NCBI GenBank assembly: GCA_022510805.1
Contig: JAFLSS010000002.1
Coordinates: forward strand, 21,675 to 85,674
Origin: Akkermansiaceae bacterium
Lineage (GTDB): Bacteria; Verrucomicrobiota; Verrucomicrobiia; Verrucomicrobiales; Akkermansiaceae
Direction of reading: 5' to 3'
Length of the DNA: 64,000 bases
Shown: in pieces, positions 1 through 9,931 of the stretch
Layout: each line of letters begins with the position of its first letter
Numbering within the stretch: the first letter of the stretch is position 1
Made by a program: the position numbers and the translations under genes
The notes under the pieces: model-generated
Databases searched by the model: none
Seen by the model: the letters and a program-made list of their open reading frames with translations, nothing else
What the model was told of the DNA's origin: nothing

Positions 1-464
1 CACGCTTGCTGCAGGCCGGGGTGCCACGCCGCCGTGGGCAGGTGCAGGATGCCGTGACAAGCAGTTCCTGCGGGCGGAGGAGAGGGGAACTCGCCCACGT
101 CAAGGAAGAGGGAAATGCCCTCCAGCTCCAGAACTCGGTGATTTTCAAGCGGGAGCACCTCGCCCCCCTTCAGCAGAAACGGGCGGGGAAGAGAGGCGGC
201 AGCCCCGGGGGCAGCGGCATAGCTCGCGAGGATCAGCGGCTTGCTCAGCTCTGCTGCCAGCGCGCGGAGAGCGGCTTGAGATTGCAGCAAAAAGGCGCTG
301 CGGCGGGAGAGACCACCCGGCAGCGCGCCATCAATCGCCTGAGCAGAAGCAACCAGCAGATCCGCCTCTGCATCCGTGCAGGCGCGCGCCCCCTGTACCA
401 CCAGGCGCAAATTGGTCGAAAAATCGCCCGCCGTAGCTATGTTCTGGATCAGCCCAATCTTCAT
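1..464 (-). CDS. NAD synthase-like nitrilase domain, partial (3' end outside window)
   Basis: Reading leftward from an ATG at 464 gives 154 codons with no stop, running off the window. The start MKIGLIQNIATAGDF and the spacing of later segments match the N-terminal glutaminase (nitrilase) domain of glutamine-dependent NAD synthases. The catalytic residues of that fold appear to be missing. The usual 'FPEL' Glu segment reads VASAQ, no Lys-Leu-Pro-Asn-Tyr motif is present, and the 'CEDLW' Cys segment reads LFLDVGE. A complete NadE with all three residues lies at 36084-38009, so this would be a diverged second copy. Whether a synthetase domain follows cannot be seen. It is divergent from leuA. 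The assignment rests on motif layout only. Confidence 0.55.
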   Translation of the reverse strand, partial: MKIGLIQNIATAGDFSTNLRLVVQGARACTDAEADLLVASAQAIDGALPGGLSRRSAFLLQSQAALRALAAELSKPLILASYAAAPGAAASLPRPFLLKGGEVLPLENHRVLELEGISLFLDVGEFPSPPPAGTACHGILHLPTAAWHPGLQQA

Positions 465-523
465 AAAAAAGGATTTTGGCCGGAACATAGCATAAATTAG
501 AACAAGATGCAAGACAAAGAGGC

Positions 524-552
524 TTGATTTCGGGCGCTCATGGGTGTAGAAT
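524..552 (+). promoter_or_regulatory. sigma-70-type promoter of leuA
   Basis: TTGATT (524-529) and TAGAAT (547-552) are separated by 17 bp. Transcription would start near 559, about 22 nt before the leuA ATG at 581. Confidence 0.6.
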
Positions 553-580
553 ATCCGCCCCAAGAAAGGATATTCCTGAA

Positions 581-2149
<1,569 letters not shown>

Positions 2150-2152
2150 GCA

Positions 2153-2791
2153 ATGAGTTCTTCCATCCGCATCATCGTCGGGCTAGGCAACCCCGGCGCC
2201 ACCTATGCCGCCACGCGACACAATGTCGGCTTCATGGCGCTGGATGCGCTGGCCCGGCAGTGGTCGGCGGTGTGGAAGTCGGACCGGGGGCGCAAGTGTG
2301 AGCTGGCTTCCGGGCCGGGGGTGCTGCTGGTCAAGCCGCAGACATACATGAACGACTCCGGCTCTTGTGTGGGGCCGCTGATGCGCTATTTCAAGTTCAC
2401 CCCGGAGCAGGTGCTGGTGGTCTATGATGACACCGCCCTGCCCGTGGGCGGGCTGCGCCTGCGCGCCGGCGGTAGCGATGGCGGCCACAACGGCATGAAA
2501 TCCCTCATCGCCCACCTGGGAAGCGACCACTTCCCGCGCCTGCGCATCGGCATCGGCAGCCACGGCCAGAAATCGCTGGTGGGGCATGTGCTGGGGCATT
2601 TTGCGCCGGAGGAGAAGCCCCTCATCGAGGAGGGCGTGCAACATGCGGCCAAGGCGGTGCAGCTCCTGCTCCGGGAGGGCTTTGAGGCTGCGGCCAACCG
2701 CTACAACCTGCGCAAAAAGAAAGAGCCCAAACCCGCCCCGCCCGCGCCGGAGCAGCCGCCGGCTCCCGCAGCCGATTCTTCGGAAGAATAG
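2153..2791 (+). CDS. pth: Peptidyl-tRNA hydrolase
   Basis: Releases tRNA from peptidyl-tRNAs dropped by stalled ribosomes. The 212-aa protein has the N-terminal GLGNPG motif, RHNVGF with the catalytic His, the PQTYMNDSG substrate loop, and the SDGGHNGMKS and GIGSHGQ motifs. The fold ends near residue 185. A Pro/Glu-rich tail of about 25 residues follows and is not part of the catalytic domain. The start lies 3 nt after the leuA stop without a clear Shine-Dalgarno sequence, which suggests translational coupling. Confidence 0.93.
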   Translation: MSSSIRIIVGLGNPGATYAATRHNVGFMALDALARQWSAVWKSDRGRKCELASGPGVLLVKPQTYMNDSGSCVGPLMRYFKFTPEQVLVVYDDTALPVGGLRLRAGGSDGGHNGMKSLIAHLGSDHFPRLRIGIGSHGQKSLVGHVLGHFAPEEKPLIEEGVQHAAKAVQLLLREGFEAAANRYNLRKKKEPKPAPPAPEQPPAPAADSSEE

Positions 2792-2804
2792 GGCATAACC
2801 GAGC

Positions 2805-2833
2805 TTGCTATGGTGGCCGAGTTGTGATATGAT
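2805..2833 (+). promoter_or_regulatory. promoter immediately upstream of the DsbD-like gene
   Basis: TTGCTA (2805-2810), a 17-bp spacer and TATGAT (2828-2833). The -10 box ends 7 nt before the ATG at 2841, so the transcript would be leaderless or nearly so. Confidence 0.45.
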
Positions 2834-2840
2834 GCTCGGC

Positions 2841-4940
2841 ATGAAAGCGATGTGGTTCAAGCTCGTGGCGCTGCTGCTGGTCGGCATGGCGCAAATGATG
2901 GCGCAAGAGACTCAGCTGGAGGTCAAAAGCGAGTCCAGCGTCAACTCCTACGAAGTGGGCAAGCCCTTTTATGTGGCGCTGCAAGGCAAGGCGCCGGAGT
3001 CGTGGCACGCCTATTACCGCAACCCGGCAACCGTGGGGCAGCCCATGAGCGCCACCCTGCTGGCGCCTGCCGGGTTCAGCGTGGAGGGGCCATTCTGGCA
3101 GGTGCCGGAGCTGCATAAGAGCGGCGTGACCGTGGCCTATGTCTATAATAAGCCGGTGGTGGTGTGGCGCGTCACCCCGCAGCCCGGTGCCCCGGCCAAG
3201 GCGCATTTTGTCCTCTCTGCCCGGGCGCAGCTTTGCAATGACCTCGGCTGCATGCCTGATAAAACTGTGAGCACTGAGCTGGATCTGGAGCAGGGGACGG
3301 CGGAGCCGAATCCTGAGTGGAGCCGCGCCGAGTCTCAGGTGGAGTCCCTGGGTGATACCGCGCTGCAGGAGGTGCATGCTCAGCGCATGCCGGGCGGGGT
3401 GACGCTGCGCTTCCAAGCCCCGGCCGAGGTGAAAACGGCTTATTTCTTCTCTGATGACAATAGTGTGGATCCTTCTGCTGAGCAGGTGCTCACGGTGAAA
3501 GACGGCGTCTGTGAGCTCACGCTTCTCTCCAATGACGGCAAGAACTCCCTCTTCCCCGCACCGGAGGCGCAGCCCGGCGCCAAAAAGCGCCTGGTGGGCA
3601 TGCTCTCCCTCGGCGAGGCCGGGCACGCGCGGGTGGATGTGCCGGTGGAAAGCGCCGGCGCCGGGATGCCTGCCGGGCTGTGGGAGGCCATGGTGGGGCT
3701 CTTTCTGGGGGGCTTGCTGCTCAACCTGATGCCCTGCGTCTTCCCGGTGCTGGGGCTCAAGATCATGAGTTTCGTATCGCTGGGGGGCGGGAGCCGCCGG
3801 CGCGTGGTGGGGCATTCGCTTGCCTTTGTCGTGGGGATTCTGGTGTCCTTCTGGATACTGGGAGTGCTGCTGGTGGCGGCCTCCAATGCCGACGTGCTGG
3901 CGCAGGCTCCTGTGGGGGACTGGCTGGGTATCCTCTGGGGAGATGACGGCGCGGCCAACCGCAGCTGGGCAGCGTGGATGGAGAACCAATGGGTTGTGTA
4001 CGGCATTCTGCTGCTGCTGATTGTGCTTGGGTTGTGGATGTTCGGCATCTTTGAGCTCGGCGCGCGCGCCACGGGGCTGGGCGCCGGGCTGCAGAGCAAG
4101 GGCGGCTACGCCGGCTCGTTCTTCCAGGGCTTGTTTGTCACCGTGGTGGCCACTCCCTGCAGCGCGCCCTACCTGGGTGCGGCCATGCCCACGGCCATGT
4201 CCTTCCCCGCGGTGTGGATGCTGGTGGCCCTCACGGCCATGGCCCTGGGCTTCTCCTTGCCCTACCTCGTGCTGGGCATCTTCCCGGGGCTGGTGCGCTT
4301 CCTGCCGAAGCCCGGCGCGTGGATGGAGTCTCTCAAGCAGGGGCTCTCTTTCTGCCTATTTGCCGCCGCTGCGTGGATGCTGGATGTCTACCTCTCCTTT
4401 GTCACCGCCTCCGGCCGGGCGGATGAAACGATGTGGGTGCTCATCGCGCTGGTGATCTTTATCTCCGCATTCTGGGTTTTCGGGCGCTGGTGCCCGCTCT
4501 ACCGCAGCCGGACGAGCCGCGTGGTGGGTGGCATTGTGGCGCTGGCGCTGCTGGTTGGCGGCGTGTGGTATTCCATGCCGCAGGCTGTGCGGGAGGATGC
4601 CCCGGAGTGGGAGGCCTGGACACCGGAGGCCATGGAGGAGGCGCTGGATGATGGGATTCCTGTGTATGTGGATTTCACCGCCAAATGGTGTGCCACATGT
4701 CAGTCCAACAAGAAGTTTGCCTACACGGATGAGGTGTATAAGATCTTCAAGGCGAATGATGTGAAGCTCTTCCGGGCAGACAAGACGCACCCCAATGAGA
4801 AGATTGATGCAGAGCTGCGCCGCCTCAAGCGCAGCGCCGTGCCGACCAATGCGCTCTACCTCCCGGATAAGGAGCCCATCGTCACGCGTGAGCTGCTTAC
4901 TCCGGCGTATCTGCTCGAGTTCCTCAAAGAGCATCTGTGA
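2841..4940 (+). CDS. DsbD/ScsB-like protein-disulfide reductase (thioredoxin-fused)
   Basis: Predicted to move electrons from cytoplasmic thioredoxin across the inner membrane to periplasmic thiols. The order is a signal peptide (MKAMWFKLVALLL), a periplasmic DsbD-type N-terminal domain with a LGCMPDK cysteine segment (to ~270), eight or so membrane helices with the CcdA-like motifs NLMPCVFPVLG and ATPCSAPYLG, and a C-terminal thioredoxin domain with WCATC near residue 616. About 699 aa. In-frame upstream starts at 2805 and 2832 overlap the promoter, so the ATG at 2841 is preferred. A strong hairpin follows at 4981-5014. Whether it supports cytochrome c maturation or general thiol repair is not visible. 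Confidence 0.87.
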   Translation: MKAMWFKLVALLLVGMAQMMAQETQLEVKSESSVNSYEVGKPFYVALQGKAPESWHAYYRNPATVGQPMSATLLAPAGFSVEGPFWQVPELHKSGVTVAYVYNKPVVVWRVTPQPGAPAKAHFVLSARAQLCNDLGCMPDKTVSTELDLEQGTAEPNPEWSRAESQVESLGDTALQEVHAQRMPGGVTLRFQAPAEVKTAYFFSDDNSVDPSAEQVLTVKDGVCELTLLSNDGKNSLFPAPEAQPGAKKRLVGMLSLGEAGHARVDVPVESAGAGMPAGLWEAMVGLFLGGLLLNLMPCVFPVLGLKIMSFVSLGGGSRRRVVGHSLAFVVGILVSFWILGVLLVAASNADVLAQAPVGDWLGILWGDDGAANRSWAAWMENQWVVYGILLLLIVLGLWMFGIFELGARATGLGAGLQSKGGYAGSFFQGLFVTVVATPCSAPYLGAAMPTAMSFPAVWMLVALTAMALGFSLPYLVLGIFPGLVRFLPKPGAWMESLKQGLSFCLFAAAAWMLDVYLSFVTASGRADETMWVLIALVIFISAFWVFGRWCPLYRSRTSRVVGGIVALALLVGGVWYSMPQAVREDAPEWEAWTPEAMEEALDDGIPVYVDFTAKWCATCQSNKKFAYTDEVYKIFKANDVKLFRADKTHPNEKIDAELRRLKRSAVPTNALYLPDKEPIVTRELLTPAYLLEFLKEHL

Positions 4941-4980
4941 TGCCGCGCCCCGTGCGCGTGGCCTTGTGCATTCTCACGCC

Positions 4981-5014
4981 GCCCCTTTTTCGCCTGTGCT
5001 GGCGGGGAAGGGGC
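4981..5014. terminator. bidirectional terminator hairpin
   Basis: GCCCCTT (4981-4987) pairs with AAGGGGC (5008-5014), with an inner CGCC/GGCG pairing. It lies between the convergent DsbD-like gene (ends 4940) and the minus-strand ankyrin-like gene (ends 5038). T-rich sequence follows on both sides. Confidence 0.5.
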
Positions 5015-5037
5015 GTTCTTTGTGCTGCGCGCGCGCG

Positions 5038-6648
5038 TTACTCTGAGCTCTGTGAGGAGGGGGCAGCGCTGCCGATGATTTGGAGGAAGCGCTCCCGGAG
5101 CTCGGGGCTTTGCGGGAGGAGGGTGAGTTCTCCCTCCCGGAGGTGCAGGCCGCCTTGCAGAAGCTCCTCAAGCACCTGCAGGTACTTGAACCCCTCCGCC
5201 TGCTGCTCCGGGTCCAGCTCCGCAGGATCCGCCTGAGCATAAGGGGCAAAGCCCGCCTTCCAGCTCTCGAGGACGGAGGGCGCGCCGGCTTCTTGCCGGT
5301 TCGGATCTGCTCCGGCTTGCAAGAGCCAGAGCGTTTTTTCCGGGGCATCGGGGGTGCTGCTGCGGACAAGTTGGGCCAGCAGGCGCGTGGCGGCTTCACT
5401 GCTGGGGAAGCTCAGCCTGCCGTGGGTGTGGAGGAGGCGCAGCGGCGGGAGGCTGCCCGGGGTGGTGATGACGCCTGCCGCGAGGTCGAGCAGCGGGGTA
5501 TCCGCTGTGCCGTGTCCCTGAAGGCGCAGCCACTGCTCCGCCGCGTTGGGAGTGAGCGGCTCCGGCAGAGACTCCTCCTGCACGGGGCGCGGCTGCTGAG
5601 GCGTGGTTTGGAGGGAGCGCACCCAGCGCTCTTTGTCCTCCGCGTCCTCATACTCGCAGTCGGTTGCCGCGCAGAGCAGGAAGGTGAGCAGCTCCTCATC
5701 GCCGGTGTCGAGGTAGCCCTGCTCGGCCAAACTCTGTGCGAGCGGCAGAGAGCCATCATATGCCAGCAGAGAGGCCACATCCCGCTTGGCGCGTGCGCTC
5801 TGCGGGCGGGCGCCATGCTGCAGCGCCCACTGCAAAGAGCGCCCGGGTATAATCACCCCGGATGCCGCGGCTCCCTCCTCCTCATCCGCGGTCTCAAGCG
5901 CCTCGGCGTCTAGCGCATCCGCCTCTGCCGCAAGCTGCAAGGCCAGATCCGGCTGAGTCGAGATGACAGCGCCATGGGAGACAAGAAAATCAAGCAGCGC
6001 GAGCCGCTCGGCCTGCGGCGGCGGGGCATCAGCCTCCCACGAGCTGCGCGCACCCAGCACACAGCCCCAGAGGGGCAGCGGCTGAGGCGTCAGCAGGCAG
6101 TAGGCATTGGGGTCGCACCCGCGGCGCACGAGCTCGCGGGTGAGCTCCAACTGCTGCGCCAGATACGCGAAATGAGCGGCATGAGCTCCGCCGGGCTCCA
6201 CAGCATCCACCTTACCTGTGCCGGCCACGCGGCGCATCATGAGGTGCAGCTTGCGTATCTCGGATCCCGCGGTGAGCTCGGCCTTGTAACCATATATCCC
6301 GGTGAAAACGATGGCGCGGCACGACAGAGCAAAAGTCTTGAAGGGGGAGTCGCTGAGGTAGGCTTCCGTAAACAGCGACACGCAGTAGTCCCCGAGGCTT
6401 TGTTCCTTGTTCGGCCCCGTCTGGTATGAGTAGAGGTAGTCCTCGGAAATGTAGTCATTCACCTGCCGGAGCTGCTCAAACTGCTGCGGCGTCCAGCTCG
6501 GGTGGTGAGTCTGGCCGAGGTCGCTCTTGCTGATGGGCACGAGATTGAGGACACTACACGCCACGCCCGCCAGCACAAGGATGACAAAGACAATCAGCAG
6601 GACTTTGGGCAAGAGACTCTTGGGCGGTGTGGAGGCAGGGGGATTCAT
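5038..6648 (-). CDS. Membrane-anchored ankyrin-like protein
   Basis: A 536-aa protein with a short cytoplasmic N-terminus, one transmembrane helix (KVLLIVFVILVLAGVAC, residues ~15-31) and a large C-terminal domain. It contains degenerate ankyrin-like helical pairs, such as TRELVRRGCDPNAY, ALLDFLVSHGAV and TLWLLQAGADPN. It is clearly paralogous to the 49909-51090 protein: both share a PQAERL...LL..HGA block, an IPG.....L.HG block and a GYLD block in the same order. It starts 43 nt after the peptide-ABC ATPase gene on the same strand, so it may be the last gene of that operon. No enzymatic motif is seen; a protein-binding role is inferred from the fold only. Confidence 0.7.
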   Translation of the reverse strand: MNPPASTPPKSLLPKVLLIVFVILVLAGVACSVLNLVPISKSDLGQTHHPSWTPQQFEQLRQVNDYISEDYLYSYQTGPNKEQSLGDYCVSLFTEAYLSDSPFKTFALSCRAIVFTGIYGYKAELTAGSEIRKLHLMMRRVAGTGKVDAVEPGGAHAAHFAYLAQQLELTRELVRRGCDPNAYCLLTPQPLPLWGCVLGARSSWEADAPPPQAERLALLDFLVSHGAVISTQPDLALQLAAEADALDAEALETADEEEGAAASGVIIPGRSLQWALQHGARPQSARAKRDVASLLAYDGSLPLAQSLAEQGYLDTGDEELLTFLLCAATDCEYEDAEDKERWVRSLQTTPQQPRPVQEESLPEPLTPNAAEQWLRLQGHGTADTPLLDLAAGVITTPGSLPPLRLLHTHGRLSFPSSEAATRLLAQLVRSSTPDAPEKTLWLLQAGADPNRQEAGAPSVLESWKAGFAPYAQADPAELDPEQQAEGFKYLQVLEELLQGGLHLREGELTLLPQSPELRERFLQIIGSAAPSSQSSE

Positions 6649-6691
6649 GGCGAGGGGGTTCCTTTATCGGGAGAGGCTGGAGTGTGGTTGC

Positions 6692-7684
6692 TTATGGGGC
6701 ATCAGCGGTGCACAGCGGGCAGGCTTCCACAAAGTGCGAGTTGCCGATGTGGACGAACGAGGGGCGCTCCAGGAGGGTGGAGCCGCTGCGGCCCAAGCGC
6801 TGGCAGAAGCGGCAGCCGGGTGCATATTCATGCGGCGCGGCCACCACGCCGGGGATGGTGGGCAGGTGGGTCTTGCGCGTGTATTCCGGGCGCGGCATGG
6901 CTGCGAGCAGGGCGCGTGTGTAGGCGTGGCTGGGGTGGGCAAAAAGCTCTTCCACGGGGGCGGCTTCCACCATGCGCCCGGCGTACATGACCCACACGAT
7001 GTCACAATTCTGCGCGATGACGCCCAGATCATGCGTGATGAGCAGGGAGGCCGCGCCGAGCTCGCTGCGTAGTTCCCGCAGGAGGGAAAGCACTTGGTGC
7101 TGCACGGTGACGTCGAGCGCGGTGGTGGGTTCATCGGCAATGATGAGCTCCGGTCGGCAAGCGAGAGCGATGGCGATGAGCGCGCGCTGCCGCATGCCGC
7201 CTGAGAGGGCGTGCGGGTAGTCGCTCACGCGCTCACGAGGGGCGGCAAAGTGCACAAACTCCAGCAGGCGAATCGCTTCCTCCCAGGCCTCTTCAGCGCT
7301 GATCTTGCAGTGCAGCATGAGCACCTCTGAGATCTGGTCACCAATGCGTTGCACAGGATTGAGCGCCTGCATGGGCTCTTGGAAAATGGTGCCGATGCAC
7401 CCGCCGCGGATCTCCCGCAGGCGCTCGGGCGCCATGGTGAGGAGGTCCTCCCCCTTGAAGTTCACACACCCGGAGAGAATGCGCCCGCGGGGCCGGGGCA
7501 GCAGGCGCACGAGGCTCATGGCCGTGGCGCTTTTGCCGCAGCCGCTCTCCCCGACAATGCCCACACACTTGCCGTGTGGGATGTCGAAGCTGACATCCTC
7601 CACCACGGGGAAGAGGCCGTGCTCGGTGTGAAACGCGGTGGTGAGGCCGCGTATTTCCATGAGGTTGGATGGGCTGATTTCCAT
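6692..7684 (-). CDS. Peptide ABC transporter ATPase (OppD/DppD-like)
   Basis: Powers uptake of peptides through the YejB/YejE-like permeases encoded upstream. The 330-aa protein has Walker A GESGCGKS (residues 45-52), signature LSGGMRQRA, Walker B LIIADEP and the H-loop LLITHDLG. The C-terminal oligopeptide extension carries four cysteines (CRFC and CPLC), as in ATPases that hold an iron-sulfur cluster there. The ATG abuts the TAA of the binding-protein gene with no gap. Only one ATPase is encoded. The OppF partner, or the second half of a YejF-type double ATPase, is absent from this locus. Confidence 0.9.
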   Translation of the reverse strand: MEISPSNLMEIRGLTTAFHTEHGLFPVVEDVSFDIPHGKCVGIVGESGCGKSATAMSLVRLLPRPRGRILSGCVNFKGEDLLTMAPERLREIRGGCIGTIFQEPMQALNPVQRIGDQISEVLMLHCKISAEEAWEEAIRLLEFVHFAAPRERVSDYPHALSGGMRQRALIAIALACRPELIIADEPTTALDVTVQHQVLSLLRELRSELGAASLLITHDLGVIAQNCDIVWVMYAGRMVEAAPVEELFAHPSHAYTRALLAAMPRPEYTRKTHLPTIPGVVAAPHEYAPGCRFCQRLGRSGSTLLERPSFVHIGNSHFVEACPLCTADAP

Positions 7685-9919
7685 TTAAGACTGAGGGGGC
7701 AAGGGGATGTTGCGTTCGACTTCGGGGAAAGAGCGGCCGCTGCTGCGGGCGCGCAGCGTCTCGCGCTTCATCTGCTCGTCGATCCAGTACAAGTGGCTGT
7801 CCAGCGGGTCGTAATAGTGGGGCGGGCAGAAGCGGGTCTCCGGCGTGTCAGGCCAGCGCAGCCAGCGCCACTGGGCAAAGCGCCAGTAGCCGGAGGACCA
7901 GCCGGGCACCCAGGCCGCCGTGTCGGCAATGCGCTGCTGCACAAGGTGCTGCGCCGCGATGGCCTCTTGCTCGGTGGTGGCGGAGCGGGCGGCGAGGATG
8001 GCGCGGTCGAGCTCCGGCGAAGCGGTGGAGGTGATATTGCTCGTGCCGGCCATGGGCGAGCCGTCGGCCCGGAAGGCATACTGTGAGAGGAAGAACTGGG
8101 AGGCATCCGGCACGGGCGGGGTGAAGCCCCAGGAGAAGATGCAGACGCTGTGCTGCTTGTTCTTGACTTTGAGGTAGAAGACGGTGTCGTCCATCTGCTC
8201 GAAGCGCAGGTCCAGCCCGCAGCGGGCGGCGTCCTCGCGCAAGAGATTCATGGCCGCCGCGTAGGAGGAGTCAATGCGTGAGCTCACCACCACCTGCAGG
8301 CGTGTGCCATCCGGCCGGTGCAAGATGCCATCTGCCCCCTCCTCGGTGAAGCCCGCCGCGGCAAAATAGGCCCGCGCTTTGTCGGGATCATAGGGGAGCG
8401 CGCGGATGTGCGGATTGGTGAAGGCGCCGAAGCCGGAGAAATAGGAGGAGCCGCGCCTGTAGTCCCCGCGGAAGAGGGTGTTGATGACGGCTTGGATATG
8501 AAGCGCGTGGTGAAAGCCGAGCCGGGCGTCGAGCGAGTCGAATGGCGCGCGGGCGCAGTTGATATGGAAGCCGAAGCAGTTGCGCGGCCAGAGGTTGTTG
8601 AAGTGGATGCGCTGGATGTAGCCGCGGTGGACAGGCTCGATCTCCAGCCCCTCATACCAGAAATCCGCATCCCGCGCCGAGAGGGCATCGAGCTCGCCGA
8701 TGCGGAACAGCTCGCGGATCTTGGTGTCCTCTGCGATAAAGGTGTAGACAATGTGGTTCACATTGCAGGAATACTTTGTGTATTTGCGCTTGGCAGCCCA
8801 CCAGTTTTTGACGCGGGTGAGCATGATCTGCCGCCCCATGATCAGCCCCTCCGGGTCCACGGCGTAGCCGCCGGTGGTGGGCACGGGGCGCCAGAGGTAG
8901 CGCGTGGGGTAATCCGGCCCGAACTCGGCGTAGAAGCGGGTGCAGGCGGCCGGCAGGGCGGCGGCGTAGTAGGCCGGGTAGGGGCGCGGCCCCGCGAGGG
9001 TGATGGCCAGGGTGCTGTCGCCGTAGATGCAGATGCGGGCGAAGTTGCTGAGGTAGAAATCGCGGTAAAAGGGCTCGACGCTGTAGGGGGAGGTGCGGAT
9101 GAAGAGGGAGGCGACAAAATCGCGCGTGGTGAGGCGGTCGCCATTGGAGAAGCGGGCTTGGGGGTCAATGTGGAAATACACCGTGCGGCCATCGGGGGAG
9201 AGGGCCCAGCGGTCTGCCGTGCCGGGGATGAGCTCTCCCGTGCCGGGATGGAGGCGCACGAGCGGCAGGTCGATATCATCATACAGGTAGCGCCGCGTGT
9301 TGTTGTTGCTGTTGGGGCCGAACACGCGCAAGGTGTTGGGGAAAGAGCGCTGAAGCGCGAGCCGCAGGGTGCCTCCCTTGAGGGCGGCGGGGTCACCGAG
9401 CTCCGGGGCATCAGCCCCATGCTGCCAGTTGAGCCCTGCCGGTATCTCGGATTCCGGGCGGTACACCAGGTAATCGCCGAGGCTGATGCGCTCGAGGAGC
9501 TGCTTATGCTCTGCCCGGGCAAACTGGAGGCGGGCTTGCGCTCCCTCTGCATCGGCACTGCCGGCCTCTGCTTCCTGAATCTGCGCATGTGCCTCAGAGA
9601 TGCACTGCTCCTGCTCCTGCAGGGCTGTGTCCAAGTAGTCGCGCACGCGCTGATTCCAGCTTGCGGTGAAACCACTGAACCCCGGCGGCATGCGCCACGC
9701 GCGGGCGTAGCCCGGCACGTCTTCTTGGCTGCCGAAGGCGAGCGGCATACTCTCCTCCGCCGGTGGCTCCCAGTCCGGCCCGGAGGAGCCGGTGCCCCTG
9801 TCCCCACAGCCGGTGAGCCAGCAGAGCCCCAGGAGCAGCAGCCCGAGCCAGCGCACGCAGAGCCGCGGCGCGAGGGCGCGGCGGCGGGTCGGAGCAGGGG
9901 CAGGGGGGCAGGCTGGCAT
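7685..9919 (-). CDS. Peptide-binding lipoprotein (SBP family 5, YejA-like)
   Basis: The extracytoplasmic receptor of the peptide importer. It is 744 aa, longer than typical family-5 binding proteins (500-600 aa). A basic N-terminus and hydrophobic helix end in LTGC (Cys38), a lipobox. The mature part starts with an extra helical region of ~100 residues rich in Glu, Gln and Ala. The family-5 fold follows, with GGTLR, a segment LVRLHPGTGELIPGTADRW, and a late WGFTPPVPDASQFF segment as in YejA homologues. Gene order and 12-nt spacing after yejE support a single operon. Confidence 0.85.
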   Translation of the reverse strand: MPACPPAPAPTRRRALAPRLCVRWLGLLLLGLCWLTGCGDRGTGSSGPDWEPPAEESMPLAFGSQEDVPGYARAWRMPPGFSGFTASWNQRVRDYLDTALQEQEQCISEAHAQIQEAEAGSADAEGAQARLQFARAEHKQLLERISLGDYLVYRPESEIPAGLNWQHGADAPELGDPAALKGGTLRLALQRSFPNTLRVFGPNSNNNTRRYLYDDIDLPLVRLHPGTGELIPGTADRWALSPDGRTVYFHIDPQARFSNGDRLTTRDFVASLFIRTSPYSVEPFYRDFYLSNFARICIYGDSTLAITLAGPRPYPAYYAAALPAACTRFYAEFGPDYPTRYLWRPVPTTGGYAVDPEGLIMGRQIMLTRVKNWWAAKRKYTKYSCNVNHIVYTFIAEDTKIRELFRIGELDALSARDADFWYEGLEIEPVHRGYIQRIHFNNLWPRNCFGFHINCARAPFDSLDARLGFHHALHIQAVINTLFRGDYRRGSSYFSGFGAFTNPHIRALPYDPDKARAYFAAAGFTEEGADGILHRPDGTRLQVVVSSRIDSSYAAAMNLLREDAARCGLDLRFEQMDDTVFYLKVKNKQHSVCIFSWGFTPPVPDASQFFLSQYAFRADGSPMAGTSNITSTASPELDRAILAARSATTEQEAIAAQHLVQQRIADTAAWVPGWSSGYWRFAQWRWLRWPDTPETRFCPPHYYDPLDSHLYWIDEQMKRETLRARSSGRSFPEVERNIPLPPQS

Positions 9920-9931
9920 GGTGGGGGGGGC

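Noticed and set aside
6-500. A 164-aa open frame on the plus strand at the left edge
   Set aside because: The opposite strand encodes a recognisable nitrilase-domain N-terminus starting at 464; the plus frame is Arg/Gln-rich noise.
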